A DNA stretch of 64,000 bases from Hypericum androsaemum (GCA_963995505.1 OZ023190.1:10472162-10536161), one strand, 5' to 3'; counted from the stretch's first letter, positions 21,259 to 32,826 are shown. Translations and numbers: made by a program. Notes: a model not told the origin generated them from the letters alone.

Positions 21259-22090
21259 GGAAAAATACTCGGAGGTAATTATAGTTTGACATAATATACT
21301 AAGAAATTCGGTCCTTAATCAATTAGAATTTTGAGAAATCATATTCATTAGTCACTGAAACTAATTTTCACCTCAACTCCAATTAAACTGTACATAAAAT
21401 TATCAAAATACCCCTTTCAAACACTACTAGTCCCATGTTAAGATAGCTCAAGGATTTCGAGGTCCCAGGTTGATTTGGTTGTAACGGGTGTTGACAACAT
21501 CTAATTGCAGTGTCAATATGGGAGGATTTAGCAGCCTTTCTCCTAGGGCTAAGAACTTGGTGGTTGCCGGAGGCTTAACTGCATTCGTAACCAGGCTCTA
21601 GTTATACACCATGAGACTTTTTTTATTTAAAAAAATTCTACACCATGAGAGCCATCGAAGGATTGGATGCATTTGAGATAGCCATTAATAAGTTTGAGCA
21701 GCAGAAGAAGTGTCGGTTATGTGAGAAGATGTCAAAGAAGCTGCTCAAGCAACCTTGCCATCAAGTGGTCTAATGTTTCTACTTGTTTTCGATGTAATGA
21801 ATTGCTAGCATCCCTCTGGCATTTGTATTCCTGTAAAAAAAATATAGAAAGTGTATTTTGATAATTTTATGTGAGAATTTGACAAGAGTTAAGATAAAAA
21901 TTAGTCTTAGGGACTAATAAGTTCGATTACTCAAAACTCAGGGACTAGTTTACTAAGGATCGGACTTACTAGTACATTATATCAAAACTTAGGGACTTGT
22001 GAGTATTTACCCTAAAAAACTCAGGGACTAGTTTACTAAGGATCGGACTCACTAGTACATTATATCAAAATTTAGAGACTAGTCTTAATT
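21259..22090. mobile_element. TIR element carrying a COA3-like gene copy
   Basis: The left end GGAAAAATACTCGGAGG...ACATAATATACTAAG is an imperfect inverted repeat, about 170 bp long, of the right end (about 21840-22012). Part of the right end is duplicated in tandem (22013-22090, 'aaaactcagggactagtttactaaggatcgga'). The interior contains the broken COA3-like gene. No clean target duplication was found. The arrangement resembles a Pack-MULE. Confidence 0.6.
21518..21773 (+). pseudogene. COA3-like (cytochrome oxidase assembly factor) gene fragment, broken
   Basis: The first frame reads MGGFSSLSPRAKNLVVAGGLTAFV up to a TAG at 21599. The sequence then encodes YTMR, and after a 34-bp insertion that repeats 'tacaccatgaga', continues YTMRAIEGLDAF...INKFEQQK. 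The pattern R-x-K-N-(L/I)-V-x-x-G...YTMRAV..D.(F/L)....KFE resembles plant COA3-type inner-mitochondrial-membrane proteins, which help assemble cytochrome c oxidase. 'ctaattgcag' just upstream looks like an intron acceptor. The copy sits between inverted repeats and is non-functional (stop plus frameshift), so it is most likely a captured gene fragment. The family call is from memory and could be wrong. Confidence 0.5.
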
Positions 22091-22099
22091 CTTTGTAAT

Positions 22100-23240
22100 T
22101 TGTTTGGACTTTATAACACAATTACTTTTTTTTTGCAATTATATTTTTTAAGTAAATTTTTATACCAAATTATACATACTAGGTTTTAATCTGTCGACTT
22201 ACGTCAATTATCCTCTACTTCTTATGTCATTAGCCACATACCTTTTGGCAATTTTTTTAATGATAACTAGACGAGAATAGATGTGAAGTACGAGGATTTG
22301 AACCGTTGTCGTCTCGTCCCTCTTATCAATGCAGCTGTAACCTTGTTTATACAAGAATTAACACATGTGATTGTACATTTGTAACTATTCTACTTTAAAA
22401 AAAATTGCAAATAAGATTTTTCTTTCATACCATCATTGATTTTAATGATACGACATTTTTCCTTGTGGAAAAGTTTGGACTGTCATCCACGGAGAAAAAC
22501 AGTGTTGACGTTATTCATCTACCATATTCTTTAAATTTATTTTGCCAGTGAAATTTTACTATATGCTCCAAATCTATGTACAAACAAACGAGAAGGTTCT
22601 CCCAAATTCAAGGAAATACCATATGCTCCAAAATATATGTACGGATGTCAAATTTTATTGAGGTTGCGATTGAAACATAAGCAAACTCATTCCTAATAGT
22701 AATATGTAAATACTCCTAAAGCAAAAGAGGAAGTGATGAACAGCTCTAAAGTGAAAAGGATGAAGCGCCTGAATTTTGGAAGCTAGCTGCTAGCTACCAT
22801 ATCTTTGAATATGTATCTTGATTCTTTTCTTTCAACTTGAGAAATGTCCTCGTCTAATTGTCTCGTGAAAGTGAGTATTCTCCTGAAATGACTCGGTCAT
22901 AATTGGATAACTGTCACGTGCAACGTCAAGCAATAATTATTTTATACAACCGATTATCTAGACATATACTAGATGAGACCGGATTTCATCATGCATTATT
23001 CAAGACCAATCTAATTTACAAATGGATCGGTGACAAAATCGTAATATAATCGAAAAGCATGAAATTGACCAAGGGAAAACATATGGCACGCGCGTCGGAA
23101 AATGATATGCCCGGTAATTAAAAAATATTTTGTCGAGTCATAATAAAATGGTATGCCGTGTTATAACAAAATGGTATGTCATGCTCTGTAGTTTTGTACT
23201 ATATCATTTAATTAATTATTTAATTTTTTATTATAAGTAT
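22100..23240. other. AT-rich intergenic DNA
   Basis: No gene. Scattered short repeats such as 'atatgctccaaa(t/a)' occur at 22560 and 22620. Confidence 0.4.
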
Positions 23241-23244
23241 TTGT

Positions 23245-23575
23245 ACTATTTGAATATACCATTCGATATAATTGGGCATACCATTTGACATAACCGGACC
23301 TAGCATTCTATATAATTGAACAAACTATTTGACATAATCCGATATACAATTTGATATAATTGGGCTTACCATTTGACATAACCGAACATACCATTCGATA
23401 TAATTGACATACCATTTGATATAACCAAACATATTATTCGATACAATTGGGCATACCATTTGACATAATCTGACATACAAATCGATATAATTGGGCATAC
23501 TATTTGACATAACCGGACATATCATTCGACATAATTGGCATACCATTTGACATTATCGGACATACCGTTCGAAAT
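23245..23575. repeat. 22-bp minisatellite with alternating units (44-bp dimer)
   Basis: Monomers of the types ACCATTTGACATAACCGGACAT and ACCATTCGATATAATTGGGCAT alternate, so a 44-bp dimer is visible over about 15 monomers. The open frame on the minus strand (23325-23546) only reflects the repeat. Confidence 0.85.
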
Positions 23576-23579
23576 AAAA

Positions 23580-23928
23580 GCAAAAAAAAAACCCACCTGT
23601 ATTGCTAATTTTCCCGATCGAAGATCTTTAGGTCTCAAGTCGCGAACGGCAGGTACCGAACAACAACTCCCAACGCCATGGCTCTCCACTACCATGTCCC
23701 GCTTCACCCCTCTCGATTTGTAGCGGCGCCGGCGGGAGAAGAAGGAGAAGAGGTTGCCAGCAGAGCTCGTGGCCACTAGAGAAGAGGTCCCGCTTCACCC
23801 TCCAGAACTGTAGAGGCACCGGCGGGAGAAGGAGGAGAAGAGAATGGGGATGCAGAAAGATCGCCGGTGGAGTTCGTGATCGCTAGAGAAGAGGTCCTGC
23901 TTCGCCCTCCCGAACTGTAGAGTCCGCT

Positions 23929-23966
<38 letters not shown>

Positions 23967-24150
23967 AGAAGAAGGATAAGAGGTCGGGGACGACAGAGTC
24001 AGGGACGGTGAAGGATGTCAGACTTGACATGCCATTAGCCGACGTCAGATCTGAAGGAGGCAGTCGAGAGTCTGAGCTGCGAGGACGGGTTTAGGGTTGG
24101 AAGAGAGAGTGTGAGAAAGGGAAAACAGAGAGAGGGTGGTAAAAAATAAT
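23580..24150. repeat. GC-rich segment with (GA)n and an imperfect internal repeat
   Basis: 'ctagagaagaggtcc(t/c)gcttc(a/g)ccctcc(a/c)gaactgtagag' occurs at 23776 and 23883, and a weaker copy precedes it at about 23700. A GA run is at 23931-23960. Frames on both strands are short and low-complexity, so I call no gene. The arrangement beside a 22-bp array matches that at 8.7-9.5 kb. Confidence 0.5.
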
Positions 24151-24544
24151 AATACCAACGCGTCAATTTTAACCGTCAGATCTTGTATATGATTTAATAA
24201 ACTAATCTAATAACTCTCCTTTCATCCAGTCTGGTCCTCACTATTTTTCAATTGAGGCCCAAATTTGTTCCCATGCTAGATCCCCTAATCTAAATTCGAG
24301 TCGGATATAACGTGACAAAATTATTCTACAAATATTTAAGAGTGATGCCTTCTCCCATGTTTGAATTAGGGATGGCAGAATAATTTCTTACAAAAATAAT
24401 TAATCGATAATTGATAGAAGTATTTGTTAGTACGAGAGCAATAATTATGTGCCATCAAAATTATTAGGGATGCAACTTGTGAGGCGGCCGAACGATGGTC
24501 ATGGTGAGGGGGCGAATTTGGCAGTTTTTACCCATGGGGACTAA

Positions 24545-24665
24545 CCCAAACTAATATTACTAAACATGCAAATCAATATCACTTCACATGTAAACCAGCC
24601 TCATGCAAACCAATATCGTTTCACATGCAAACGAATATCACTTCACATGCAAACCAATATCACCT
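24545..24665. repeat. 22-bp minisatellite, core CAAACCAATATC
   Basis: Units near CATGCAAACCAATATCACTTCA repeat 5 times or so. The reverse complement contains GATATTGGTTTG, the same core and period as the array at 8991-9545. Confidence 0.75.
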
Positions 24666-25084
24666 GATAGGTTATTGACCATCAAATTTAAAGATAATCA
24701 AATCTGACGGTCCAAATTTAGGCCCCACCTTGGGACAAATTTTATTTAGTCCCCACTCAATCCGGTCTCCATGGCGAGAACAACATATGCGGATATGTAC
24801 TAGACCAAGGATTAACTTTTAAAATAATCTCTATCTATTTTTTAGAATAATCTCTATCTGATTAGCATTACTTTTTATATAGATTATTATTTTTTGGTTA
24901 TTTATACTACATGTGTTGAAGAACACTAATTGGCTTAACAAATAATAAATGTAAAATACTTGTTATCTTGGCGATTATTTGTTTAAAAAAAATTGCCACG
25001 TAACTCCACTAGGGATAGCAAATTTTTTGTAGAACGAGAATATATATGTACTAAGTAGTAATGAATTGAACCATTAAAAAAGAG

Positions 25085-25428
25085 GGATCAGATTTGGTCC
25101 TGGAGCCCATTTCCAGGATGACCTTTGATGGTCTATTTGGTAGACTATTTTATCATAACTGGATAGATTATTTTATCAAAAGCGGGCAGACCATTTTATC
25201 CGACCCCTTATTCGGGACGATCCCGATTTATCCGGGACAGTCCTCGTGAAATCATTTTATCATAATTTGATAGACCATTTTATCAAAATTCCCTTTATCT
25301 TCGTGAAACTATTTTATCATAACTGGGTAGACCATATTATCATAGCCGAGTACATCATTTTATCATAATTTGGTAAATAATTTTATCCTTCAGGACAGCG
25401 CATTTTACACGTTTACCAAATCCAACCC
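25085..25428. mobile_element. Small TIR element related to 18999-19411
   Basis: It begins 'ggatcagatttggtcctgga' and ends 'ttaccaaatccaacc', an inverted-repeat pair like that of the 19 kb copy. The interior has (G/T)AGACCATTTTATCATAACTGG-type units and the phrase 'gggac(g/a)(a/g)tcc'. A possible 9-bp duplication with one mismatch (TAAAAAAGA/TAAAAAGGA) flanks it. Confidence 0.6.
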
Positions 25429-25429
25429 C

Positions 25430-26253
25430 TAAAAAGGATTAGAAAAAAAATTATAGTTCAAAAGAATTAAACTAACTTGAAAATCGGGATCAACGTTACC
25501 TAAAAAAGATAAGAAATTACGTCCTTCAAGGCAAACTTCCGGTCTAAATTTATTACCAGGTCTCGTATCTGTCGTGACCCGGAATCGTGGCGTAGACCGT
25601 CGAGAATGTTGTCACGAGGACGCGTTGACTTTTGTCTCCTAGCAGGTCAAAAAAGTTCATTTTTGTCTCCTAGTTCTTAATATGTTACTAAAAAGGATTC
25701 AAGAATCTCAATATCACCGGGCAGCTGGATCCTGGTTATTTTTTATCTAGATCATCGAGCTGGAACGCGTAATGACGTGTTCAAAATGTAACGGGAAAAA
25801 AGTAAATACATGAACAAAGAAAATCTCTCTTCGTGACATATGAATTATTCTAAACATCTATGTTGTTGTCCTGAGGCACATCGCACATATCTCGATTTTA
25901 AGGCTCTGAATTTCGGAATCTTGAGCTCCCAGAAACAACTTCTGTTGTATAATCTAGTAAAAATTATGCAATAATCCCACACAAATATAGCTTGATATAT
26001 TAAATAATTAAAATTTTGTGGAGCGATAATTTTACGATAAATTCTATAATGTTCAATCATAAGCTAGCTACAACAACATCCTTACAATTCTCATGCATCA
26101 CCCACAACCCCTTTGTAGTGTAGTACCAGGTACAGAGACTATAAACTTCTCTTGTTGTATTAATTCGCAAATATTCTTTTACGACTCATTCCAACTCCTT
26201 CACCTGGCGCCACTAACAACCTTCCAAAACCGGCCATTAATATTCGGTCCATA
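25430..26253. other. Upstream region of the RKF3-like gene
   Basis: AT-rich; no other gene seen. It is expected to hold the promoter of the kinase gene. Confidence 0.4.
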
Positions 26254-26267
26254 CTATATACTATATA
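26254..26267 (+). promoter_or_regulatory. Candidate TATA box of the RKF3-like gene
   Basis: CTATATACTATATA lies about 115 bp upstream of the ATG, which would leave a 5' leader of roughly 80-90 bases. This is motif evidence only. Confidence 0.4.
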
Positions 26268-26380
26268 GATCACGAAGACGAAGATACAGGGTCCAAAATT
26301 AAAAGCTTCGAGTTCCCCGTCCAAGCGCCTAAAACCCAGCATATCCAGCCAGAAGTAGACCAGCTCTCACTGGTTTAGAA

Positions 26381-28246
26381 ATGTCCCTGTCTTCTTCCTC
26401 TTCTTCTTCTTCATCCTCTACATTAGTCCATCACCTGTTTCTACTGTTATTATCTCTTTACAGCTACCGTTTCGCTGCTGCCAATTCCCGACTCGAACTC
26501 GAACTTAATCTTGTGGTTGAGCCTTCTTCTTGCCCATTGAACTTCCAGTACCTCCGCGATCTTGTTAACAATCAGCCACTAAGGCCTGTGTTTAGAGATG
26601 CCCCGAGCCAATGCCAATTCGTGTACCAGGGGGTCCGCTTGCTTCGGGCAGAGTATCTGAGGCTTAGTGGCAACTTCTTTCCACCTCCCGAGAGTCACAA
26701 GACTTGCTGGGAATTGTACAGGCAGTTGGTCTCCGGGTTCCTCCATGGTTTCGACATAGAAACTTCTTGCAACCAGCTTCCTGACTGGGTTTTCTCCACC
26801 TGTATGAACATTACAACCCGGATGCAGTTCGAGGGGTTCTTTCCCGGGTTCGAACTGCAGGAAACGAGCATGTATTGCAACCGGTCCTTGGACGATGGCT
26901 CTGCCTGTAGTTCCTGTAATGAGAGGTTGCAGAGCATGGGGAAGAAGTACCTGGTGAGCGATCCTGAGGATTGGAAGGCGGGTTCGGAGTGTTCCAGTTA
27001 TCTCTCTGTTTATGCAGCCGGGATCATCAACGAGCTCGGACCATCGCACCCTGGTACCGCCAAGTGCTTCTTCGGGCTCCACAAGATAGTCCAGGACACC
27101 AGCAAGAGACACTGGCCGGGCGTCTATGGAGTTATTTTCGGAGTTTTCATCGGTGTCACTGCTTCTTCCGCAGTAATTTGGATCCTGTTGGTGCTGGTTA
27201 GGAAGACTAATGCGAGCTCGGACGTTGAGATGGGATCGTCTTCGAGGAGTACGCAGATGGTAGAGTTCGACATTGAGGAGATCAAAAGGGCTACTATGAG
27301 CTTTTCCAGGGAGAATCTCATTGGGAGTGGAAAGTATGGGAATGTGTATAGAGGAGTATTGTCAGGTGGCACGGAAGCTGCCTTCAAGAGGTTCAAGAAC
27401 TGTTCAGCTTCAGGGGATGCGGATTTCGAGCACGAGGTGGAGATAATTGCCAGTGTTAGGCACGTCAATCTTGTAGCTCCGAGAGGGTACTGCATCGCAA
27501 CTGTTCCATTGCAGGGCCACCAGAGGATAATCGTCTACGATCTGATGCGAAACGGGAGCCTCCACGATCATCTCTTCGGGTCAGGAACGCAAAACTTGAG
27601 CTGGCCTATACGCCACAAGATTGCGCTTGGTACAGCTCGCGGGTTGGCCTATTTGCACAATGGCGTCCAACCGGCAATCTTCCACAGGGACATCAAGGCG
27701 AGCAACATACTTTTGGACGAGAGCTTCGAGCCCAAAGTAGCAGATTTCGGCCTGGCGAAGTTCAACTGCCATGGAACGACCCATCTGAGCACCAGGGTCG
27801 CGGGGACTCTCGGCTACGTGTCTCCGGAATACGCGCTATACGGAAAACTGACCGATAAGAGTGATGTTTACAGCTTCGGAGTCCTACTCCTAGAGCTACT
27901 GAGTGGCAGAAAAGCGTATGAAAATAAGGAGGGAAGAGTCACCCTTTTGTCAGATTGGGCTTGGGACTTGGTCAAGGCAGGGAAGACATTGGATGTACCA
28001 GAAGAGAGAATTCCTGATGTGGGATCTCCTCAAGTGATGGAGATTTATGTTCATTTGGCTGTGATTTGTGCTCATCCAATTTTAGCTGCTAGGCCTACAA
28101 TGGATCAAGTGTTGAAGATTCTGGAAAGTCAACAGCTCCTTGTTTCCTCAAGTTTTGGAGCTCATGTCTATGATTCTACTAGTGCCATCTCTAGTTGTAT
28201 GTCGAGTTCATTTTCCACCACAGGCGAGGAAACAGATTACTCATAA
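26381..28246 (+). CDS. RKF3-like SPARK receptor serine/threonine kinase, intronless
   Basis: A 621-residue uninterrupted frame. A serine-rich start and hydrophobic stretch (about 14-33) form a signal peptide. An extracellular SPARK domain follows (about 50-235) with CPLNFQYLRDLVN, CQFVYQGVRLLRAEYLR, CWELYRQLV and several paired cysteines (CSSCNERL). A single membrane helix is at about 246-271. The kinase domain (about 310-585) has a complete active site: GSGKYGNV loop, Lys336 in AAFKRFK, HRDIKASN with Asp437, DFG at 455-457, and GTLGYVSPEYALYG. Motifs and length fit RKF3 (At2g48010 type) of the RKF3/At1g11050 clade. It is a plasma-membrane kinase expected to phosphorylate Ser/Thr; its ligand is unknown here. 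The first Met gives the signal peptide, so this start is preferred. The Ser/Thr-rich tail after the kinase domain is typical. Its intact frame among decayed transposons marks it as a host gene. Confidence 0.93.
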   Translation: MSLSSSSSSSSSSTLVHHLFLLLLSLYSYRFAAANSRLELELNLVVEPSSCPLNFQYLRDLVNNQPLRPVFRDAPSQCQFVYQGVRLLRAEYLRLSGNFFPPPESHKTCWELYRQLVSGFLHGFDIETSCNQLPDWVFSTCMNITTRMQFEGFFPGFELQETSMYCNRSLDDGSACSSCNERLQSMGKKYLVSDPEDWKAGSECSSYLSVYAAGIINELGPSHPGTAKCFFGLHKIVQDTSKRHWPGVYGVIFGVFIGVTASSAVIWILLVLVRKTNASSDVEMGSSSRSTQMVEFDIEEIKRATMSFSRENLIGSGKYGNVYRGVLSGGTEAAFKRFKNCSASGDADFEHEVEIIASVRHVNLVAPRGYCIATVPLQGHQRIIVYDLMRNGSLHDHLFGSGTQNLSWPIRHKIALGTARGLAYLHNGVQPAIFHRDIKASNILLDESFEPKVADFGLAKFNCHGTTHLSTRVAGTLGYVSPEYALYGKLTDKSDVYSFGVLLLELLSGRKAYENKEGRVTLLSDWAWDLVKAGKTLDVPEERIPDVGSPQVMEIYVHLAVICAHPILAARPTMDQVLKILESQQLLVSSSFGAHVYDSTSAISSCMSSSFSTTGEETDYS

Positions 28247-28249
28247 TGA

Positions 28250-30127
28250 GGATAAATTTAATGCGTTGGAACTCAACATTTTGTTACGGTGGGAGGTTTT
28301 ATATAGTTCATTGGTATCATTTTCAAATTTTATTAATTTTTTACTGGTCTAATGATTGTGATTTGATACATTAATAATAATTACTTTGGTTTCGGTTCGA
28401 GTTCTTTATCGATGAGAGAGTACGTGTTTGTTTGTACATCGAAAAATTTGTAATTTTTTTTACACCACTTAGTATACAAACACTAATGTACTGACTAATC
28501 TACGTTTGAGTCGGGTGAAACAACTAAAAGACCTAATAAATATACAATACTGCTACGTTTGGGGTTGGATTCAGTGTTGCTGTGTCCCGATCAGCAAGAT
28601 TCGAACAACGTGGATGGTCTGCACGCGCGATAGCTAACTTGTAATTTCAAAGATTATATAAGGACAATTTTGGATACATTTCTGTGATAATAAAGGTACA
28701 TTAATGGGTGACAATGGCATAAAAACGGTCATGTGATATCACTAGTATATTAATTGGTAACAATGATACACCATGCGCTAAAAATAGTACAACATGTTCA
28801 TGCGCTAACAATGGTACATTAATGGGCCAAAATGATACATCATGCTTTAATAATGCTACAACATGAGGCAACATCAGTGCTGCCCACCCGATTTGTGACA
28901 AAACCTGAAAATATCTCTCATTCTAACCCCTATTGATCTTCACCGTCTTATATGTCTCACGAGCGTCCTTTCTTTGATCCAACGGTCCACAATGCACCTC
29001 GGATGGTGTTGCCACCTTATTTGTGGCATGACCCAATCCAACCTCGCTATATTTCTAAGGACTTAAATTCGAAATATCTTAGTTAAGTTAGAAAAAGTAA
29101 TGGCTGTCGGTTGATAGAATATTTTCTAATTTTGCAACTATCATTCGTGCCAAATATTTTCAAAATCCATCGCTGAAGGCCCATTACATACTCTTAAAAT
29201 TGCCCATCCAATAAACCGAGCTGGTAACATAGTGGGAGTTCCTAGTGTCATGTTCTAGTCGGCCCAATATTATTGCCAAAAAAAATCATGGCCCATTTGG
29301 CTTCATTATTCCCCAACTGTTTTGGCATGTCTATCTGGATTCCTTTTATAAGAGCAACACAAACACTAACAATCCTTGTTTATTCGACTATCAAATATAA
29401 ATTAGAGGAAGATAAACTTTTATCACCCTGGTCGCCAATTTCTGAACCACGGTACTGGTTTGTAACTAAGTCGAACCGAAACAGGTTCTAGCCATTTGTT
29501 TTTTTAATAAACTCAGGCGAGAGTCAACTACACACGTTATGACACTTAACATTACTGTCGGTAATTGTCATAGAAGTTATTAGTCAAATTAGCCGGGCAC
29601 TTGGTCGCGAATTAATTAATTCTATTGGGCTATAGTAGCAATTAATGCCCAGCGATTTGATGGATACATTCAGAAGGTGGACAGTCCTTGTAATGTTTTT
29701 TTAAAGAAGAGTCCTTATAATTGAAATCAATAAGCCGCCAACTTTACTAATTAAACTATAGAATATATAGTTAAATTGAATATTTAAATTGACTTCAGAT
29801 CCGGTCCAATAAGCCGCCAACGTCTGGAATATGCACAGTTAAATTGAATATCCAAATTGAGCACACTTTTAAGATGAGTGCAAAATCATCTTCAAATAAT
29901 TGCATTTCAGAAACTCAACTGAAAAATCCTTTCATTTTTATGCTAATGAATTCAAGAATACTACTTCCCAAACTGGTCACTCTGATGTGTGATGATTGCT
30001 GCCGTACTTGTATGATTAATGATTTAGTTATATAACCAATACAAGGTGGCTAAAATGACAATGGATCTTGCCTCATTTCTTACAGATCGGTAGGTCAATT
30101 CCTTCTCATTCTTTGCGAAAATAGCAA
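28250..30127. other. 3' flank of the kinase gene and intergenic DNA
   Basis: No gene seen. 28680-28880 is a degenerate array of 'ggtacattaatggg..caatgatacatcatgc' units similar in style to 590-810. 29.75-29.85 kb has the phrase 'aataagccgccaac' twice. Confidence 0.5.
28680..28885. repeat. Degenerate short tandem array
   Basis: 'ggtacattaatgg', 'caatgataca(t/c)catgc' and 'gtacaacatg' alternate at roughly 25-30-bp intervals. It resembles 590-810. Confidence 0.45.
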
Positions 30128-32317
30128 AATTTTGTTTGGAATAGGAACAAAACCAAATAATGTTTAAAGTCTCAGGATTTAGGCCAACCTGCCTAATCTT
30201 TTTCAAAAAAAAAAATTTAGTTCTATACAATAATAGAAGTTGGATAAAGAAATTGTAAGAAGTCATTACAACAAAAGAAAAATATTAATAAAACGGATAA
30301 GTAAATTTTTTAATTTTGTACGAATTTTGACTATGCTAAATATTGAACGATTCAAAATTTTTCCCGAGTAATTTTATGGTTGTTGGGCGATTCACGTGTA
30401 TAATATTCCTGATATTTATAGAAATAATTGACAGGTCAAATTTGTAATATTTGAAACAACGTGAGCCCGTTGTGATATTAATGGGAAGAGATACGTGATT
30501 TTTTTTTGTAACAGCCCTAATCATTATTGATTAGGACAGATTGAAATTTTGTTTATTATTTGGTAGGTAAATCAGATTGAAATAATTGAGGGTTCAAATT
30601 AGTATAATTTGAAGCAACCCGAGGGTTCCGTTTTGTATTAATGAGAAGAGATGCAGGCTGCATGATCTTGCTCGTTTGTAGCAGCCCTAATTATTATTGA
30701 TTAGGAAAGATCGAAATTCTGTATTTTATTTGGCAGGTAAATTGGATCTATTAATAAAATAAAGACAGATGACACTATGACTAGAGCATCAAATCACGTG
30801 CCTGCATGTCGGCATCAATGAAAACATGTGAATCACGGGAACCATAATAGAGGTAGGAAATTCGTTTTTTTTTCAAAAGATTGGGTTTTTTTTTGTTGTT
30901 GAGAGAAATGGTGATTTATAGATCATTCATTAAAATAGAAGGTTATATAGTACACAAACACAAGTACATAGGTAAATCAATACATCTAGAGATGAAAATT
31001 AAGACAAATATTTCATACTGCTGGAAGGTAACGGTAACGGTAACGGTAACGATGGTCCATTTGGTCGTACAATCGACTACAATAGTCGAGATAAGTTTCC
31101 TAAAGGAAAGAAAGATCGGAACTGCAAATTGCTAACATAAATTGAACCACACCCTAAGTGCAGCTCAACAGGGGTCTCCTTAACAGAGTGAACTATGGTC
31201 GGACAAATCCTCCCCATGCAGAGCCAGCACCATGAAATAAAAAAATCAATTAAATCAAATAGATCAAAATACAGCCTAGCAAACAAGGTAGACCAAAGCA
31301 GAAGTTGTATACACCTAGACAAATAGGACTGTCCAATTAGCCAAACCAAGGCTCAATTAAGAATAGGCAAACAACGGATTTTTGTCAAATATGGTGTTAC
31401 TGTACAAATTTATTTACCAATATGGTGTTACTGTTTAAAAAATTCCCAAAATGGTGTTCCTTTCTGAGGTCGAAATTTTTTTTTGACCTAGGGAGCGCAA
31501 GTCAAAAAAAATTTTCGACCAGGGACCAAATCGAAATTATTTTTGACTTCCATAGTCGAAAGAATCTTTTCGACCTGGGACCAAAATCGAAAAAAAAATT
31601 GACCTGGGACCAAAATCGAAAATATTTTTCGACCTAGGAACATTATTGCACTGTAACAAATAGTAAAATCGTACTGTAGCACGAAAATGGAAAAAAGTGA
31701 TGAAGATAATGCAAGTACACTGTAGCAACATTATTTTTGTTAACATAATGAAAAATCTAAAAAAACTCGAAAATGGGTCTTAGACCCATTTTTTGAGTTT
31801 TGTAGATTTTTTATTATTTTAACAAAAATAATGGTGCTACAGTACGGATTTTTTCAAAAATAGAAGAAGAATCTAAGACCCATTTTTGAAGTTTTTTTAG
31901 ATTTTTTATTATTTTAACAAAAATAATGGTACTATAGTACGAAAATTTTCAAAAATAGAAGAATCTAAGACCCATTTTTTGAATTTTTTAGATTTTTCAT
32001 TATGCTAACAAAAAATTTCAAAAATGCTACAGTAAGAAGATTTTCACTATTTGCTACAGTATGAAGATTTTCAAAAGTGCTACAGTACGAAGATTTTTCG
32101 CTATTTGTTACAGTACTTGGTCCCATGTCGAAATTTATTTTTGATTTTGGTCTGAGGTCTAAAAGATTCTTTCGACTACGAAAATCAAAAAAAAAATTCG
32201 ATTTGGTCTGACCTCGAAAAAAAAAATTTCGACCTGAGAAAGGAACACCATTTTGGGATTTTTTTAAATAGTAACACCATATTGGTGAATAAACTTGTAC
32301 AATAATACCATTTTGGG
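30128..32317. repeat. Tandem segmental duplication, copy 1 (2190 bp)
   Basis: The sequence from 'aattttgtttggaata' at 30128 recurs at 32318 with an offset of 2190, almost identical for about 500 bp. The copy then resumes after the gypsy element at 48616. Copy 1 ends inside or at the right end of the MULE at 31376, where the junction to copy 2 ('ttttggg|aattttgtttgg') lies. The unit contains a (GGTAAC)n run at about 31026-31050, also in copy 2. Confidence 0.88.
31376..32317. mobile_element. TIR element, copy in duplication copy 1; right end altered
   Basis: The left end GGATTTTTGTCAAATATGGTGTTACTG follows GCAAACAAC (31367-31375), the same target site as the element at 49365. The interior has GCTACAGTACGAAGATTTT-type repeats and long inverted arms (...CCCAAAATGGTGTTCC / GGAACACCATTTTGGG). 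The right terminus differs from copy 2 because the duplication breakpoint falls here. The open frames on it are repeat-derived. Confidence 0.7.
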
Positions 32318-32826
32318 AATTTTGTTTGGAATATGAACAAAACCAAATGTTGTTTAAAGTCTCAGGATTTAGGCCAACCTGCCTAATTTTTTTCAAAAAA
32401 AAAGATTTAGTTCTATACAATAATAGAAGTTGGATAAAGAAATTGTAAGAAGTCATTACAACAAAAGAAAAATATTAATGAAACGGATAAGTGAATTTTT
32501 TAACTTTGTACGAATTTTGACTATGCTAAATATTGAACGATTTAAAAATTTTCCCGAGTAATTTTATGGTTGTTGGGCGATTCAAGTGTATAATATTCCT
32601 GATATTTATAGAAATAATTGACAGGTCAAATTTGTAATATTTGAAACAACGTGAGCCCGTTGTGATATTAATGGGAAGAGATACGTGATTTTTTTTTGTA
32701 ACAGCCCTAATCATTATTGATTTCAGATTGAAATTTTGTTTATTATTTGGTAGGTAAATCAGATTGAAATAATTGAGGGCTCAAATTAGTATAATTTGAA
32801 GCAACCCGAGGGGTCCGTTATGTATT
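32318..32826. repeat. Tandem segmental duplication, copy 2, left part
   Basis: Near-identical to 30128-30639. It is cut at GTATT (32822-32826), the target site of the gypsy element. Confidence 0.9.

Noticed and set aside
23325..23546. Repetitive frame with MVCQLCRMIC-like units
   Set aside because: It is a translation of the 22-bp minisatellite; monomers of 21 or 23 bp break the frame.
26579..27112. 177-residue minus-strand frame within the kinase gene
   Set aside because: Antisense shadow of the SPARK domain coding sequence; no homology recognised.
590..28885. Possible CRISPR-like repeats in the short tandem arrays
   Set aside because: Units are contiguous minisatellites without unique spacers, and the genome is a plant.
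31422..32456. Short frames in the MULE copy (FDLGPKSKK, LVPGRKFF)
   Set aside because: They arise from inverted and direct repeats 'gacctgggaccaaaatcgaaa' inside the element; no protein domain.
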